A stretch of DNA of 64,000 bases from Gemmatimonadaceae bacterium (GCA_025934775.1 JAICWO010000011.1:1-64000); one strand, 5' to 3'; shown: positions 34,916 through 45,818, numbered from the stretch's first letter. The notes: generated by a model not told the origin, from the sequence alone. Numbers and translations are program-made.

Positions 34916-34925
34916 TGATCTTAAA

Positions 34926-34973
34926 TGGTCGGGGCGACTGGATTTGAACCAGCGACCTCCTGCTCCCGAAGCA
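34926..34973 (-). repeat. Right attachment repeat within tRNA-Pro
   Basis: 48 bp identical to 20030-20077. It is the 3' half of the intact tRNA-Pro gene, from the anticodon loop to the encoded CCA, so integration restores a functional tRNA. Confidence 0.93.
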
Positions 34974-35002
34974 GGCGCTCTACCGGGCTAAGCTACGCCC
35001 CG
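34926..35002 (-). tRNA. tRNA-Pro(CGG)
   Basis: 77 nt including an encoded CCA (34926-34928). Acceptor cggggcg/cgccccg, anticodon loop TTCGGGA (CGG), T-loop ttcaaat. It is the integration target of the island; its 3' half is duplicated at the far end. Confidence 0.96.
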
Positions 35003-35062
35003 CCGTTCTCTCGCTCGTCCTGTCTCACACGTGTCTACGCCTGCTACGCCTGCCGTGTGGAA

Positions 35063-35136
35063 CGCGCCCAGAAGGACTCGAACCTCCAACCTTCTGATCC
35101 GTAGTCAGATGCTCTATCCAATTGAGCTATGGGCGC
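35063..35136 (-). tRNA. tRNA-Arg(ACG)
   Basis: 74 nt, acceptor gcgccca/tgggcgc, anticodon stem tctga/tcaga around CTACGGA (ACG; A34 is normally edited to inosine by TadA). No encoded CCA. Co-transcribed with tRNA-Pro from the promoter at 35177-35205. Confidence 0.95.
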
Positions 35137-35176
35137 CTGCACACCACGATCGCACTGCGCTTTTCTACAGACGTGC

Positions 35177-35205
35177 AACCTATTTCTGCTCCAGAATCGC
35201 GTCAA
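35177..35205 (-). promoter_or_regulatory. Promoter of the tRNA-Arg/tRNA-Pro unit
   Basis: Minus strand TTGACG (35200-35205), 17 bp, TAGGTT (35177-35182). Predicted +1 at ~35170, about 34 nt before the tRNA-Arg 5' end. Confidence 0.65.
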
Positions 35206-35310
35206 GCTGAACGCGCTGTAATCATCGCGCTCCGCCCAGCCGATCATTACGGAACACTGAACTGACGCTGAAGCTCGCTTCACACGATCGCTTCACCCGC
35301 TCGATCATGC

Positions 35311-35370
35311 TCCTTCATTCTCCTTCATTCTCCTTCATTCTCCTTCATGCTCGCTCCGGCTCGCTCCGGA
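35311..35370. repeat. Tandem 10-bp repeats in the tRNA cluster
   Basis: Four copies of tccttcattc with the last ending tgc (35311-35350), then two copies of tcgctccgg(c/a) (35351-35370). The period is one helical turn. They lie between the terminator of the Val-Gly-Ala unit and the promoter of the Arg-Pro unit. Confidence 0.8.
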
Positions 35371-35401
35371 AAAAAATCCCCGCGGAGGTGAGTCCGCAGG
35401 G
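35370..35401 (-). terminator. Terminator of the Ala-Gly-Val tRNA unit
   Basis: Minus strand 9-bp stem CCCTGCGGA / TCCGCGGGG with a 6-nt loop and A followed by a T-run (35376-35371). It lies 3 bp past the tRNA-Val 3' end. Confidence 0.85.
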
Positions 35402-35403
35402 CA

Positions 35404-35477
35404 TGGGCGGTACAAGACTCGAACTTGTGACCTCCACGATGTCAACGTGGCGCTCTAACCAACTGAGCTAACCGCCC
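35404..35477 (-). tRNA. tRNA-Val(GAC)
   Basis: 74 nt, acceptor gggcggt/accgccc, anticodon loop TTGACAT (GAC), T-loop ttcgagt. CCA is not encoded. Confidence 0.95.
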
Positions 35478-35514
35478 GTCCATAGCGTCTAGCCTCCAAC
35501 CCCAGCCGCTACAG

Positions 35515-35587
35515 AGCGGGAAACGGGACTCGAACCCGCGACCCCAACCTTGGCAAGGTTGTGCTCTACCAACTGAGCTATTCCCGC
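35515..35587 (-). tRNA. tRNA-Gly(GCC)
   Basis: 73 nt, acceptor gcgggaa/ttcccgc, anticodon stem caacc/ggttg around TTGCCAA (GCC), T-loop ttcgagt. Discriminator U, as is usual for tRNA-Gly. Confidence 0.95.
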
Positions 35588-35685
35588 ATTGATGCTGATG
35601 TCGCCCGGAAGCCGACGCGCCGTTTGGATCCCGCGGTCGTGGCACCCCTCCGAGCACTCTGGCGCGCCGGTCGACGCTCGCGCCA

Positions 35686-35758
<73 letters not shown>

Positions 35759-35810
35759 TCGGTCCCGGCAACTTCCGTCGGAGCCCGAAGGCGGCCGCCA
35801 GGAACCACGA

Positions 35811-35839
35811 ATAATAGACCAGGGTATACCGAGTGTCAA
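35811..35839 (-). promoter_or_regulatory. Promoter of the Ala-Gly-Val tRNA unit
   Basis: Minus strand consensus-like TTGACA (35834-35839), 17 bp, TATTAT (35811-35816). Predicted +1 at ~35804, some 46 nt before tRNA-Ala. It is the strongest sigma-70-type promoter seen in the window. Confidence 0.8.
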
Positions 35840-36052
35840 CGAATTGGGACTGGCGAAAATCCTATAGGCCGGTATTTTGCAGCGCCTTTCGTGACTCGCT
35901 CCGGAAGGTCTGCGCGGTGTGGCGGTGTCGTTGTGTAGCTGCTGCTGTTGTCGCCGTGCTCAGATAGATAGCCGTAGCGATGCGGGCATGTGTGTCCGCC
36001 GCTCCATAGATGCCGACTCCAACGCGCTCCGTGCGCGAGGGTAAACCGCAAC

Positions 36053-36940
36053 ATGACCGAACTCAAGCGTCGTCGCCGCCGAGCGGCCCCCGCTGGGATC
36101 GCTCCAAACGAGCCGGAACGAGACATCCTCGATCAGTACCTGTACGAGGTCTCGACCTATCCTCTCCTCAAGGGGACCGAGGAGATCGATCTCGCCAAGA
36201 AAATTCGCGCCGGCGATCAGGATGCGCTGCAGGAGCTCGTCAAGCGCAACCTCCGCTTCGTCATCTCCGTCGCCAAGAAGTATCAGAACCGCGGACTCCC
36301 ACTCATCGATCTGATCGGCGAGGGGAACGTCGGGCTGCTCACCGCTGCCCGCAAGTTCGATCCCGACCAGGGCGTCAAGTTCATCTCGTACGCCGTGTGG
36401 TGGATTCGCCAGGCCATTCTCTCCGCGCTCGCGCGACAGGGCCGCACCGTTCGCGTGCCGCTCAACCGCACGGCCGACCTTTCGAGAATCATCAAGGCCT
36501 CGGAGATCCTCCGCCAGAAGCTCAACCGTGAGCCCAGCCCCGAAGAGCTCTCGCAGCTCACCGGTCTCTCGGTCGACGTCGTGCAGTCCCTGGCCGCGCT
36601 CAACACGAGCGACGTCCGTCTCGACGCACCCATGGATCCCGAAGGCGATCGCTCGCTCATCGAGCGCTTCGTCGCCGACGAGATGCCGGACACCGAGGAA
36701 GAGGCGATGAACCGCTTCCTCAACGACGAGATCGAGCAGGCGCTCGGCACGCTCCCGCCGCGCGACGCCAAGGTCCTTCGCCTGTACTTCGGCCTCGAAG
36801 GCGGCCGCGAGCATACGCTCGAGGAGATCGGCTCCATGCTCGGCGTCACGCGGGAACGCGTGCGTCAGCTGCGCGATCGCGCTCTCAAGCGCCTCCGCGA
36901 AGGCGACGTCGGCCGCGCGCTCGGCAGCTTCGCCGCGTAA
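36053..36940 (+). CDS. rpoD: RpoD/SigA-type RNA polymerase sigma factor, short form
   Basis: 295 residues from the ATG at 36053. Regions in order: 1.2 (ILDQYLYEVSTYPLLKGTEEIDLAKKI), 2 (NLRFVISVAKKYQNRGLPLIDLIGEGNVGLLTAARKFD, then FISYAVWWIRQAI), 3 (EPSPEELSQLTG) and 4 (LPPRDAKVLRLYFGLEG, then TLEEIGSMLGVTRERVRQLRDRAL). Region 1.1 and the non-conserved insert of E. coli RpoD are absent, as in Bacteroidetes primary sigma factors of ~290 residues. It is therefore probably the housekeeping sigma, though a group-2 paralogue remains possible. The upstream 63 nt of open frame are not conserved. A strong terminator follows. Confidence 0.88.
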   Translation: MTELKRRRRRAAPAGIAPNEPERDILDQYLYEVSTYPLLKGTEEIDLAKKIRAGDQDALQELVKRNLRFVISVAKKYQNRGLPLIDLIGEGNVGLLTAARKFDPDQGVKFISYAVWWIRQAILSALARQGRTVRVPLNRTADLSRIIKASEILRQKLNREPSPEELSQLTGLSVDVVQSLAALNTSDVRLDAPMDPEGDRSLIERFVADEMPDTEEEAMNRFLNDEIEQALGTLPPRDAKVLRLYFGLEGGREHTLEEIGSMLGVTRERVRQLRDRALKRLREGDVGRALGSFAA

Positions 36941-36960
36941 CGGTTCAGGCTACTACCAAC

Positions 36961-36990
36961 AAGGCCGGCGAGAAATCGCCGGCCTTTTTT
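36961..36990 (+). terminator. Terminator after the sigma factor gene
   Basis: aaggccggcg / cgccggcctt stem with an agaaat loop and a TTTTTT tail, 20 nt after the stop codon. Confidence 0.92.
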
Positions 36991-37093
36991 GCGTTGGCGT
37001 GACCCGCGCACTAGCGACGGACATTTCGTGGGATCACATTTCTGATACGGCGTCGACTCCCGTCGGCGCCGCGGTACTCGCTCCGCGATCGGC

Positions 37094-37849
37094 ATGATTC
37101 GGCTCATCGACGTCTACAAGTCGTTCGGACCCAAGCACGTCCTCGAGGGATTCTCGCTCGACGTCGTCGAGGGCGAGACGATGGTCATCATCGGCTACTC
37201 GGGCACCGGGAAGTCCGTCGCCATCAAGCACATCGTCGGCTTGCTCGAGCCCGACGCCGGCGACGTGATCGTCGACAACCTGCACGTGCCGAAACTCTCA
37301 CGTCGCGAGCTGTACCAGCTCCGCGCGCGCATCGGCTACGTGTTCCAGTTCGCCGCGCTCTTCGACTCGTTCACGATCGGCGAAAACGTCGCGATGGGTC
37401 TGCGCAAGCAGCAGGAGCTCACCGAGAACGAGATCGCCGAACGCGTACGCGAAGCGCTCAACCTCGTGGATCTCGAGAACGTCGAGAATCGCTTTCCCGC
37501 CGAGCTGTCCGGCGGTATGCGAAAGCGCGTCGGCATCGCACGCGCGATCGCGCTTCGCCCCAAGTACATCCTCTACGACGAGCCCACCACCGGCCTCGAT
37601 CCCGTGACCAGCGCGGTGATCGACCAGCTCATGGTGCGCATGCGCGACAAGCTCGGCGTCACCGGAATCGTGATCACCCACGACATGCGAAGCGCGTACA
37701 CCGTCGGCACGCGCATCGCGATGCTCTATCAAGGACGCGTACGCCAGGTCGGCGCGGTCGACGAGATCCGACACTCGACGGACCCGATCGTGCGGCAGTT
37801 CATCGAAGGCAAAGCCGACCTGGAGCCGGTTTCCGGGGCGAGCATCTGA
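37094..37849 (+). CDS. mlaF: ABC transporter ATPase of the Mla/MCE lipid-transport type
   Basis: 251 residues. Walker A GYSGTGKS (~34-41), Q-loop FQFAALFDSFTIGENV, signature LSGGMRKRVGIARA, Walker B ILYDEPTTGLDP and switch ITHD. AALFDSFTIGENVAM and the C-terminal DPIVRQFIEG place it in the MlaF/Mkl subfamily that energises phospholipid transport with MlaE, MlaD and MlaB. Here it is not next to mlaE or mlaD; an MCE protein is encoded 32 kb away at 4.2 kb. Its stop overlaps the ATG of the Nudix gene. Confidence 0.9.
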   Translation: MIRLIDVYKSFGPKHVLEGFSLDVVEGETMVIIGYSGTGKSVAIKHIVGLLEPDAGDVIVDNLHVPKLSRRELYQLRARIGYVFQFAALFDSFTIGENVAMGLRKQQELTENEIAERVREALNLVDLENVENRFPAELSGGMRKRVGIARAIALRPKYILYDEPTTGLDPVTSAVIDQLMVRMRDKLGVTGIVITHDMRSAYTVGTRIAMLYQGRVRQVGAVDEIRHSTDPIVRQFIEGKADLEPVSGASI

Positions 37850-38295
37850 TGGCCCGCGGCCACGCGCGCGACGAGACGTCCGCCGGCGGCGTCGTCTTTC
37901 GAGTCGACGAGGGCAGGCCGGTGTACCTCCTCATCCGCGACAGCTACCAGAATTGGGGATTCCCCAAGGGGCATCTCGAGTCGGGCGAGCTGCCGGAGGA
38001 CGCCGCGCTGCGCGAGGTCACGGAGGAAACTGGACTCGCCGACCTCGCGCTCCGGGGTGCGATCGAAACCATCGACTGGTTCTTTCGATTTCGCGGCCAG
38101 TTGATCCACAAGGTCTGTCACTTCTATTTGATGGAGACCGCGGAATCGACGACGTCGCCACAGCGCGCGGAAGGCATCACCGCCTGCCGCTGGGTAGAGT
38201 TCGGCGACGCGCAGGAGTTGATCTCCTACGCGAACGCGCGCGAGGTGCTGCGGCGGGCGCAGGAGATCGTCGTCGAATCTTCGACGTCGGCGTGA
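37849..38295 (+). CDS. Nudix hydrolase
   Basis: 148 residues. The Nudix box is intact: GHLESGELPEDAALREVTEETGL (GX5EX7REUXEEXGU). The remainder (SAGGVVFRVDEGRPVYLLIRD, then DWFFRFRGQLIHKVCHFYLME) resembles AP4A hydrolase/MutT-like proteins active on nucleoside di- or polyphosphates. The substrate cannot be assigned. Its ATG shares one base with the mlaF stop, and the next gene starts 1 bp after its own stop. Confidence 0.9.
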   Translation: MARGHARDETSAGGVVFRVDEGRPVYLLIRDSYQNWGFPKGHLESGELPEDAALREVTEETGLADLALRGAIETIDWFFRFRGQLIHKVCHFYLMETAESTTSPQRAEGITACRWVEFGDAQELISYANAREVLRRAQEIVVESSTSA

Positions 38296-38296
38296 C

Positions 38297-39124
38297 GTGA
38301 CGGTCATCGCGGGCTCCGCGGCGCCTTCGGCGTCGTACCAGCCGGGCATGCCCGTGGTCGTCGGCTACGCGCCGCGCGAGCGGGCGCGTGCGCTCATCAA
38401 GGCCGCGTTCCCGCGCCGCCGCGCTCGACTCGTGCTCACGCGCACGCTCGAAGATTTCGAGTCCGCCTTCAAGACGAATTTGATCGACGCCGCGGTCGTC
38501 GATCTCGGCAGCGCTCAGGAGGACACGTGGCGCGTGGCATCGCGAGCACGCGAATATCCCAGCGTGCCGTTCTTTGGACTCGCCGCGCTGCGCGCCGCGG
38601 AAGGACCGGCGCTCGCGCAGTGCGCGAGCTGCGAGTTCAGCGACGTGCTCGTGGAAGGCATCGACGACGCCACGGCACGCGATCTCGTGATGGAGCGCAG
38701 CTTCACGACGCGGTTCGCGCGCGCGCTGCATCGGCCTCCGCCGTCACTCGGCCTCGCGCTGCCGCTCCAAGCGGCGGCGTGGGGATTCATCGTCTCGCAC
38801 GCCGGCCGTCCCGTGCGCACCTCGACACTCGCGCAGTTTCTGAGCGTCACACGCGAGCATCTGAGCCGCTCGTTCGCCGCCGGGGGCGCACCGAATCTCA
38901 AACGGATCATCGATCTCGTTCGAATCATCGCCGCCGCCGAGCTGGCGAAGAATCCCGGCTATGATCTCCGCGACGTGGCGAACGTCCTCGGCTTCGCTTC
39001 GTCGTCGCACCTCTCGAGCACCGCGATGCGCGTCGTCGGCAGCAAGCCCACATCGCTCACGCGGCTGCGGACGGTGGACTTGATCGAGCGGTTCGTGAAG
39101 GGCCACGGGCGAAGCCGAGGGTAA
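38297..39124 (+). CDS. AraC-type HTH protein with receiver-like N-terminal region
   Basis: 275 residues from a GTG. The C-terminal ~105 residues contain two helix-turn-helix units in AraC spacing: VRTSTLAQFLSVTREHLSRSFAAG and DLRDVANVLGFASSSHLSSTAMRVVGSKP. The N-terminal part (VVGYAPRERARALIKAAFP, then AAVVDLG) resembles a pseudo-receiver fold but lacks the usual acidic pocket, so phosphorylation is doubtful. It follows the Nudix gene by 1 bp and is likely co-transcribed with mlaF. Target genes are unknown. Confidence 0.77.
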   Translation: MTVIAGSAAPSASYQPGMPVVVGYAPRERARALIKAAFPRRRARLVLTRTLEDFESAFKTNLIDAAVVDLGSAQEDTWRVASRAREYPSVPFFGLAALRAAEGPALAQCASCEFSDVLVEGIDDATARDLVMERSFTTRFARALHRPPPSLGLALPLQAAAWGFIVSHAGRPVRTSTLAQFLSVTREHLSRSFAAGGAPNLKRIIDLVRIIAAAELAKNPGYDLRDVANVLGFASSSHLSSTAMRVVGSKPTSLTRLRTVDLIERFVKGHGRSRG

Positions 39125-39144
39125 CTCGGGGTCTGGCGACTCGA

Positions 39145-39534
39145 TTATCCTTTGCCGTTCGCGCTTTCCTGCGTGAGCTGCCGCTCGAGATACACCAGGT
39201 ACCCTCCGAGCAAGCGCATCACGCTCTGGATCCGTGCGCTCAGCTCGGCGTGCACCTGCGCCGAGACCACTTCGGCCTGGCGGAGCACGGCGAGTTGGGT
39301 TTCCAGGCGCAGGAGCTCCCGTTTGGCGGCTCGATACAGTTGCCGTTGTTCCGGAGCCGTGTAACGTCCATAGCCGTCGGCGATGGTCGTGGCGGCGCTG
39401 AGCGCGGTGATCATGAGCTGGTCGGTCACGACCTTCGTTTCGCGGCGCGCACCCTGTCGGGCGGCGCGGACGACGTCGGAGGCAAGAGCGACCGCTTCCT
39501 GCCAGACTTTGAGGTCCCGAATGCTGGCTGCCAT
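39145..39534 (-). CDS. Four-helix-bundle protein (23S rRNA IVS-encoded protein family)
   Basis: 129 residues from the ATG at 39534. IRDLKVWQEAVALASDVV at the N-terminus, then helices ending in LGGYLVYLERQL, are typical of the S23/four helix bundle family, originally found in intervening sequences of 23S rRNA genes but widespread as free genes. Function unknown. It is convergent with the AraC-like gene and divergent from atpA, whose promoter lies in the intergenic space. Confidence 0.85.
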   Translation of the reverse strand: MAASIRDLKVWQEAVALASDVVRAARQGARRETKVVTDQLMITALSAATTIADGYGRYTAPEQRQLYRAAKRELLRLETQLAVLRQAEVVSAQVHAELSARIQSVMRLLGGYLVYLERQLTQESANGKG

Positions 39535-39625
39535 GGCCGCAAGATGGATACGAAGTTGCGGTCGAGCAGGACCGATTGATTGCACCCCGTGGCATTGTGC
39601 CGGGGAAGGGAATTGGAATTTCGTC

Positions 39626-39662
39626 TTGCCGAGAATCGCCTCCTTGTGATATTTTTCACAAG
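39626..39662 (+). promoter_or_regulatory. atpA promoter with overlapping CRP-type palindrome
   Basis: TTGCCG (39626-39631), 18 bp, TATTTT (39650-39655). The -10 is the exact centre of CTTGTGA-N6-TCACAAG (39643-39662), a perfect inverted repeat matching the TGTGA-N6-TCACA consensus of CRP/FNR-family regulators. Binding there would block RNA polymerase, so repression is expected. atpA starts 45 nt past the predicted +1. Confidence 0.6.
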
Positions 39663-39706
39663 CGCTACACCACCCCTACACGACGCCCCGATTTCCACCA
39701 CTCCGT

Positions 39707-41311
<1,605 letters not shown>

Positions 41312-42175
41312 ATGGCCAAGGGCCGTGAGCTGAAAGGTCGCATCAAATCCGTCGAGAACACGCGCAAGATCACGCGCACGATGGAGATGGTCGCGACGTC
41401 GAAGATGAAGCGCGCGCAGGATCGCGTGGCGGCGGCGCGTCCGTACGCGCAGGCGCTGCGCGACGTGATCGCGAGCCTGTACTCGTCGGAGTTGGCGGAG
41501 CAGTTCCCGCTGCTCCGGCAGCCCACGCACGTGCGTCGTGCGGCCGTGCTGCTCATGACGGCGAACCGCGGCCTCGCCGGCGCATTCAACGCGAATCTGA
41601 TCAAGGAAGCGCGCGCCACGCTCGCGCGGCTCGACAGCGAAGGCGTCACCGTCGATCTGCACGTGGTCGGCCGTAAGGGCGCCGGCTACTTCCGGTACGT
41701 TGGCCGCGCCGTCGCGTCGGCACGCACCGACATCGGCGACCGGCCGAGCGCCGAGGATGCGGCGTCGTTGATCAACGACCTCACCGACGCGTTCGCGCGC
41801 GGGGCGATCGATGCGGTGTACGTCATCGCGCCGAGCTTCAAGTCGGTGCTGTCGTCGCCGCCGACCACGACGCAGCTCTTGCCGGTGCAGCCGCCGGAAG
41901 CGGGAGCGCTGCAGCGCGACTACATCCTCGCGCCCGATGCGCAGGCGATCCTCGGCGCGCTGCTTCCGCTCTACGTGCGCAACGCCGTGTATCGCGCGCT
42001 CGTCGAGATGACGGCCGCGTTCTACGCGTCGCAGCGCACGGCGATGAAGAACGCCACGGACAACGCGTCAGACATGCTCAAGATTCTCGGCCGCACGTAC
42101 AATCGCGCGCGGCAAGCCACCATCACGCAGGAGATCGCCGAGATCGTCGGCGGCGCTGCGGCGTTGCAAGGATGA
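41312..42175 (+). CDS. atpG: ATP synthase F1 subunit gamma
   Basis: 287 residues. N-terminal ELKGRIKSVENTRKITRTMEMVATSKMKRAQ and C-terminal FYASQRTAMKNATDNASDMLKILGRTYNRARQATITQEIAEIVGGAAAL are the coiled-coil halves of the rotor shaft and match the family closely. The ATG follows the atpA TAA without a gap. An 83-bp repeat-rich spacer separates it from atpD. Confidence 0.96.
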   Translation: MAKGRELKGRIKSVENTRKITRTMEMVATSKMKRAQDRVAAARPYAQALRDVIASLYSSELAEQFPLLRQPTHVRRAAVLLMTANRGLAGAFNANLIKEARATLARLDSEGVTVDLHVVGRKGAGYFRYVGRAVASARTDIGDRPSAEDAASLINDLTDAFARGAIDAVYVIAPSFKSVLSSPPTTTQLLPVQPPEAGALQRDYILAPDAQAILGALLPLYVRNAVYRALVEMTAAFYASQRTAMKNATDNASDMLKILGRTYNRARQATITQEIAEIVGGAAALQG

Positions 42176-43689
<1,514 letters not shown>

Positions 43690-43700
43690 GCGGAGTCGCG

Positions 43701-43955
43701 ATGCTGAACGTCTCGGTAATATCGCCCGAAGCGGTGCTGTACGAGGGCACGACGGATTCCGTCGTCGCGCCGGCGTTCGACGGCGAGGTGGGTATCCTCA
43801 CCGGTCACGCGCCGATGATGACCCTGCTCGGCAAGGGCGTGCTGCGGCTCGGCGGCGATGGCGGGAGCGGCCAGCGGTTCAATGTCGACGGCGGCTTCCT
43901 GCAGGTGGTCGACAACACGGTTCGCGTGGTCACGGAGAAGGCGTCGGCCGCGTAA
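43701..43955 (+). CDS. atpC: ATP synthase F1 subunit epsilon, short form
   Basis: 84 residues. MLNVSVISPEAVLYEGTTDSVVAPAFDGEVGILTGHAPMMTLLGKGVLRL is the N-terminal beta-sandwich. The C-terminal two-helix domain of the usual ~135-residue subunit, which inhibits ATP hydrolysis and binds ATP, is missing; the gene stops after VVDNTVRVVTEKASAA. Short epsilon subunits occur in several phyla. Followed by a long perfect palindrome. Confidence 0.93.
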   Translation: MLNVSVISPEAVLYEGTTDSVVAPAFDGEVGILTGHAPMMTLLGKGVLRLGGDGGSGQRFNVDGGFLQVVDNTVRVVTEKASAA

Positions 43956-43971
43956 GCGAACTGGCATACTA

Positions 43972-44013
43972 GAACGCGAAACGGACCGGCGATCGCCGGT
44001 CCGTTTCGCGTTC
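43972..44013. terminator. Perfect 42-nt palindrome, bidirectional terminator
   Basis: Every base of 43972-44013 pairs with its mirror position around the central GATC. It lies between the convergent atpC and TMTC-like genes (16 and 8 bp from their stops) and must act on both. The flanks give only short T-runs. Confidence 0.75.
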
Positions 44014-44021
44014 CTGTCGTC

Positions 44022-45764
44022 TCACGGCCCGACCTGTTCGCGCTTCGGCGTCGTCGTGATCTTGAGGCGCACCGCGCCCGCGGGTGCCGCGACACGTGCG
44101 GCGCTGTCGGCCACCGCGCCGAGCTGGCGCGCGACCTCCGGTGCCATCCGACGCGCGACGGCGTCCGCGGCCTCGCGCTTGGCATCCTGGTACCGTCCGA
44201 GCGCGATGAGATCGGCGATGAGCCCGGTCTTCGCGACCGGCTGATTGGGCAGCTCGCGAAGACTCTCCTGCAGCTCCGGAAGCGCGAGCGAATCGTAGCC
44301 GTGGTCGCGAAGCTGATCGGCGAGGTCGTCGCGGATCCACTGCGGTTGGGGCGAGTACGCGATGGCGCGGCGGTACGCGGCGACGGCGGAGTCGGGCTGC
44401 CCCACCTGGAACAGAATCCATCCGAACGCGTGTTGCGCGCGATAGCTCCGCGGCGCCGCGAGCGCGGTGTGATACCAGAGCACCCAGTTGTTCTTGAAAT
44501 CCTGCTCGCGCGTCGTGGACCGCCAGAGGCCAGCCGCCACGAGTGCGAAGCACGCCGCACGAAGCGCGGGTGTCGCGAGCTTCGCGTCGGGAAGCTCGCT
44601 CGCGCACCACGCGAGCGCGCCGCCGATCGCGATGAGAAAACCGATACTCGGCAGAAAGAGCGTGCGTTCGGCGAGCACGATGCCGGTGGGCACGAGCACA
44701 TTGCTGACCGGCACGAGCGATACGGCGCACCACGCGATGCCGAACGTGATTGCCGGAGCGGCGCGACGGCTCGCCCACGCCACGGTAGCGGCTCCGCAGA
44801 GGATGAACGCGCCGAGCATCTCGCGCGCGCCGAAGTGCTTCGACGCGACGATCACATTCGGCGAGTAGTCGATCTGAAGCCGCGCCGGCCACGCGAGCAG
44901 CCGGAGCCACTCGGGAATGACCGTGAGCATGGTGAGTGCGCGCCGGCCGGCGCCAAGACCCGCGAGCGCTTCGGCCGTGAACGTGCCGCTGCCGCCGCCC
45001 GGGATGACCAACCAGCGGGCGACGAGCATGAGCGCCGCGATCGTCGCGAGCACCGAGTACCCGCGCCAGAGCGCGCGAACGCGCTCCGTCGGCGATGACT
45101 GGATGAAGCACAGCTCCGCGGCGATGAGGAGGCCCGGGAGCACGAGCCCCGTTTCCTTGAACAGAGACGCGGCGGCGTAGCTCGCCGCGATGATGATCCA
45201 GTCTCGTGGCGAGAGGCCGGCCGAGCGTCGCGCGTCGAGATACCGCACCGTCGCGAGGACGCAGAGGAGCGCGACGATCAGCTCACTCTGATTGACGGCG
45301 AGAGCAACGGCTTCGACGTGCACCGGGTGCGCGGCGAAGAGCAGCGCCATGCCGAAGGCGATCGCGGGCGGGAGGACTCGCCGGACCAGCCGCCACGCGA
45401 CGACGCACACCGCGGCGTAGAGCACGCAGCTCACGAGCCGAAAGAGGAGCGGCGTTCCGGCGCCGATGGCGTTCTCGATCGCGAAGAGCGTGGTGCTCAA
45501 CGGCCGATAGAGGTCCGCCGGCCACGGCGACGGCCAGTAGGTGCTCGTGAAAAAGCGCGGCCACGCCAGCAGCGCGTGGACGCGCGGGTCGTTCTGAATG
45601 ATCGAGATGTCGTCGTACGAGAAGTCGTTTCGGAGCCCGACGACGCAGCACGCGAGCGCCAGGCCGGCAAGCGCGAGGGCCGAGGCGGGCGACTCGAGCG
45701 GCGACGCGGCGCGGCGGCGCGGCGGGCGAGCGTCATCATCATACTTCAATTTGTGTGATGGCAT
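44022..45764 (-). CDS. Polytopic membrane protein with TPR tail, TMTC/O-mannosyltransferase-like (GT-C)
   Basis: 580 residues. About ten hydrophobic segments (first at ~28-43) followed by TPR-like helices (~430-530: RAQHAFGWILFQVGQPDSAVAAYRRAIAYSPQ). The first periplasmic loop contains NDFSYDDISIIQND, the acidic motif of GT-C enzymes such as PMT and TMTC, and FAAHPVHVEAVA and SLFKETGLVLPG are typical of TMTC proteins. It probably transfers sugars from a lipid carrier to exported proteins; acceptor and sugar are unknown. A single-gene unit facing atpC. Confidence 0.8.
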   Translation of the reverse strand: MPSHKLKYDDDARPPRRRAASPLESPASALALAGLALACCVVGLRNDFSYDDISIIQNDPRVHALLAWPRFFTSTYWPSPWPADLYRPLSTTLFAIENAIGAGTPLLFRLVSCVLYAAVCVVAWRLVRRVLPPAIAFGMALLFAAHPVHVEAVALAVNQSELIVALLCVLATVRYLDARRSAGLSPRDWIIIAASYAAASLFKETGLVLPGLLIAAELCFIQSSPTERVRALWRGYSVLATIAALMLVARWLVIPGGGSGTFTAEALAGLGAGRRALTMLTVIPEWLRLLAWPARLQIDYSPNVIVASKHFGAREMLGAFILCGAATVAWASRRAAPAITFGIAWCAVSLVPVSNVLVPTGIVLAERTLFLPSIGFLIAIGGALAWCASELPDAKLATPALRAACFALVAAGLWRSTTREQDFKNNWVLWYHTALAAPRSYRAQHAFGWILFQVGQPDSAVAAYRRAIAYSPQPQWIRDDLADQLRDHGYDSLALPELQESLRELPNQPVAKTGLIADLIALGRYQDAKREAADAVARRMAPEVARQLGAVADSAARVAAPAGAVRLKITTTPKREQVGP

Positions 45765-45818
45765 TCGACAACACTAACAGCGCCGCGCCCGCCGTGCGCG
45801 GGGCATCACACAAAGAAA

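Larger units (their letters stand above)
20030..34973. mobile_element. Integrated genomic island in tRNA-Pro(CGG), about 14.9 kb
   Basis: Bounded by 48-bp direct repeats of the tRNA-Pro 3' half. A tyrosine integrase gene ends 119 bp from the right repeat. Base composition inside is visibly less GC-rich and codon use less biased than in the flanks. Cargo: helicase pair, IS110 relic, two DNA methyltransferases, a protein of unknown family, McrB-like AAA+ protein, PD-(D/E)xK nuclease, PIN-like gene and two small ORFs. Mobility module: P-loop ATPase, Xis-like protein, integrase. There are no conjugation, capsid or packaging genes, so it is an integrative element that would need help, or excision alone, to move. 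Confidence 0.92.

Noticed and set aside
20030-34973. Prophage or conjugative element
   Set aside because: No capsid, terminase, tail, relaxase or type IV secretion genes were found between the attachment repeats.
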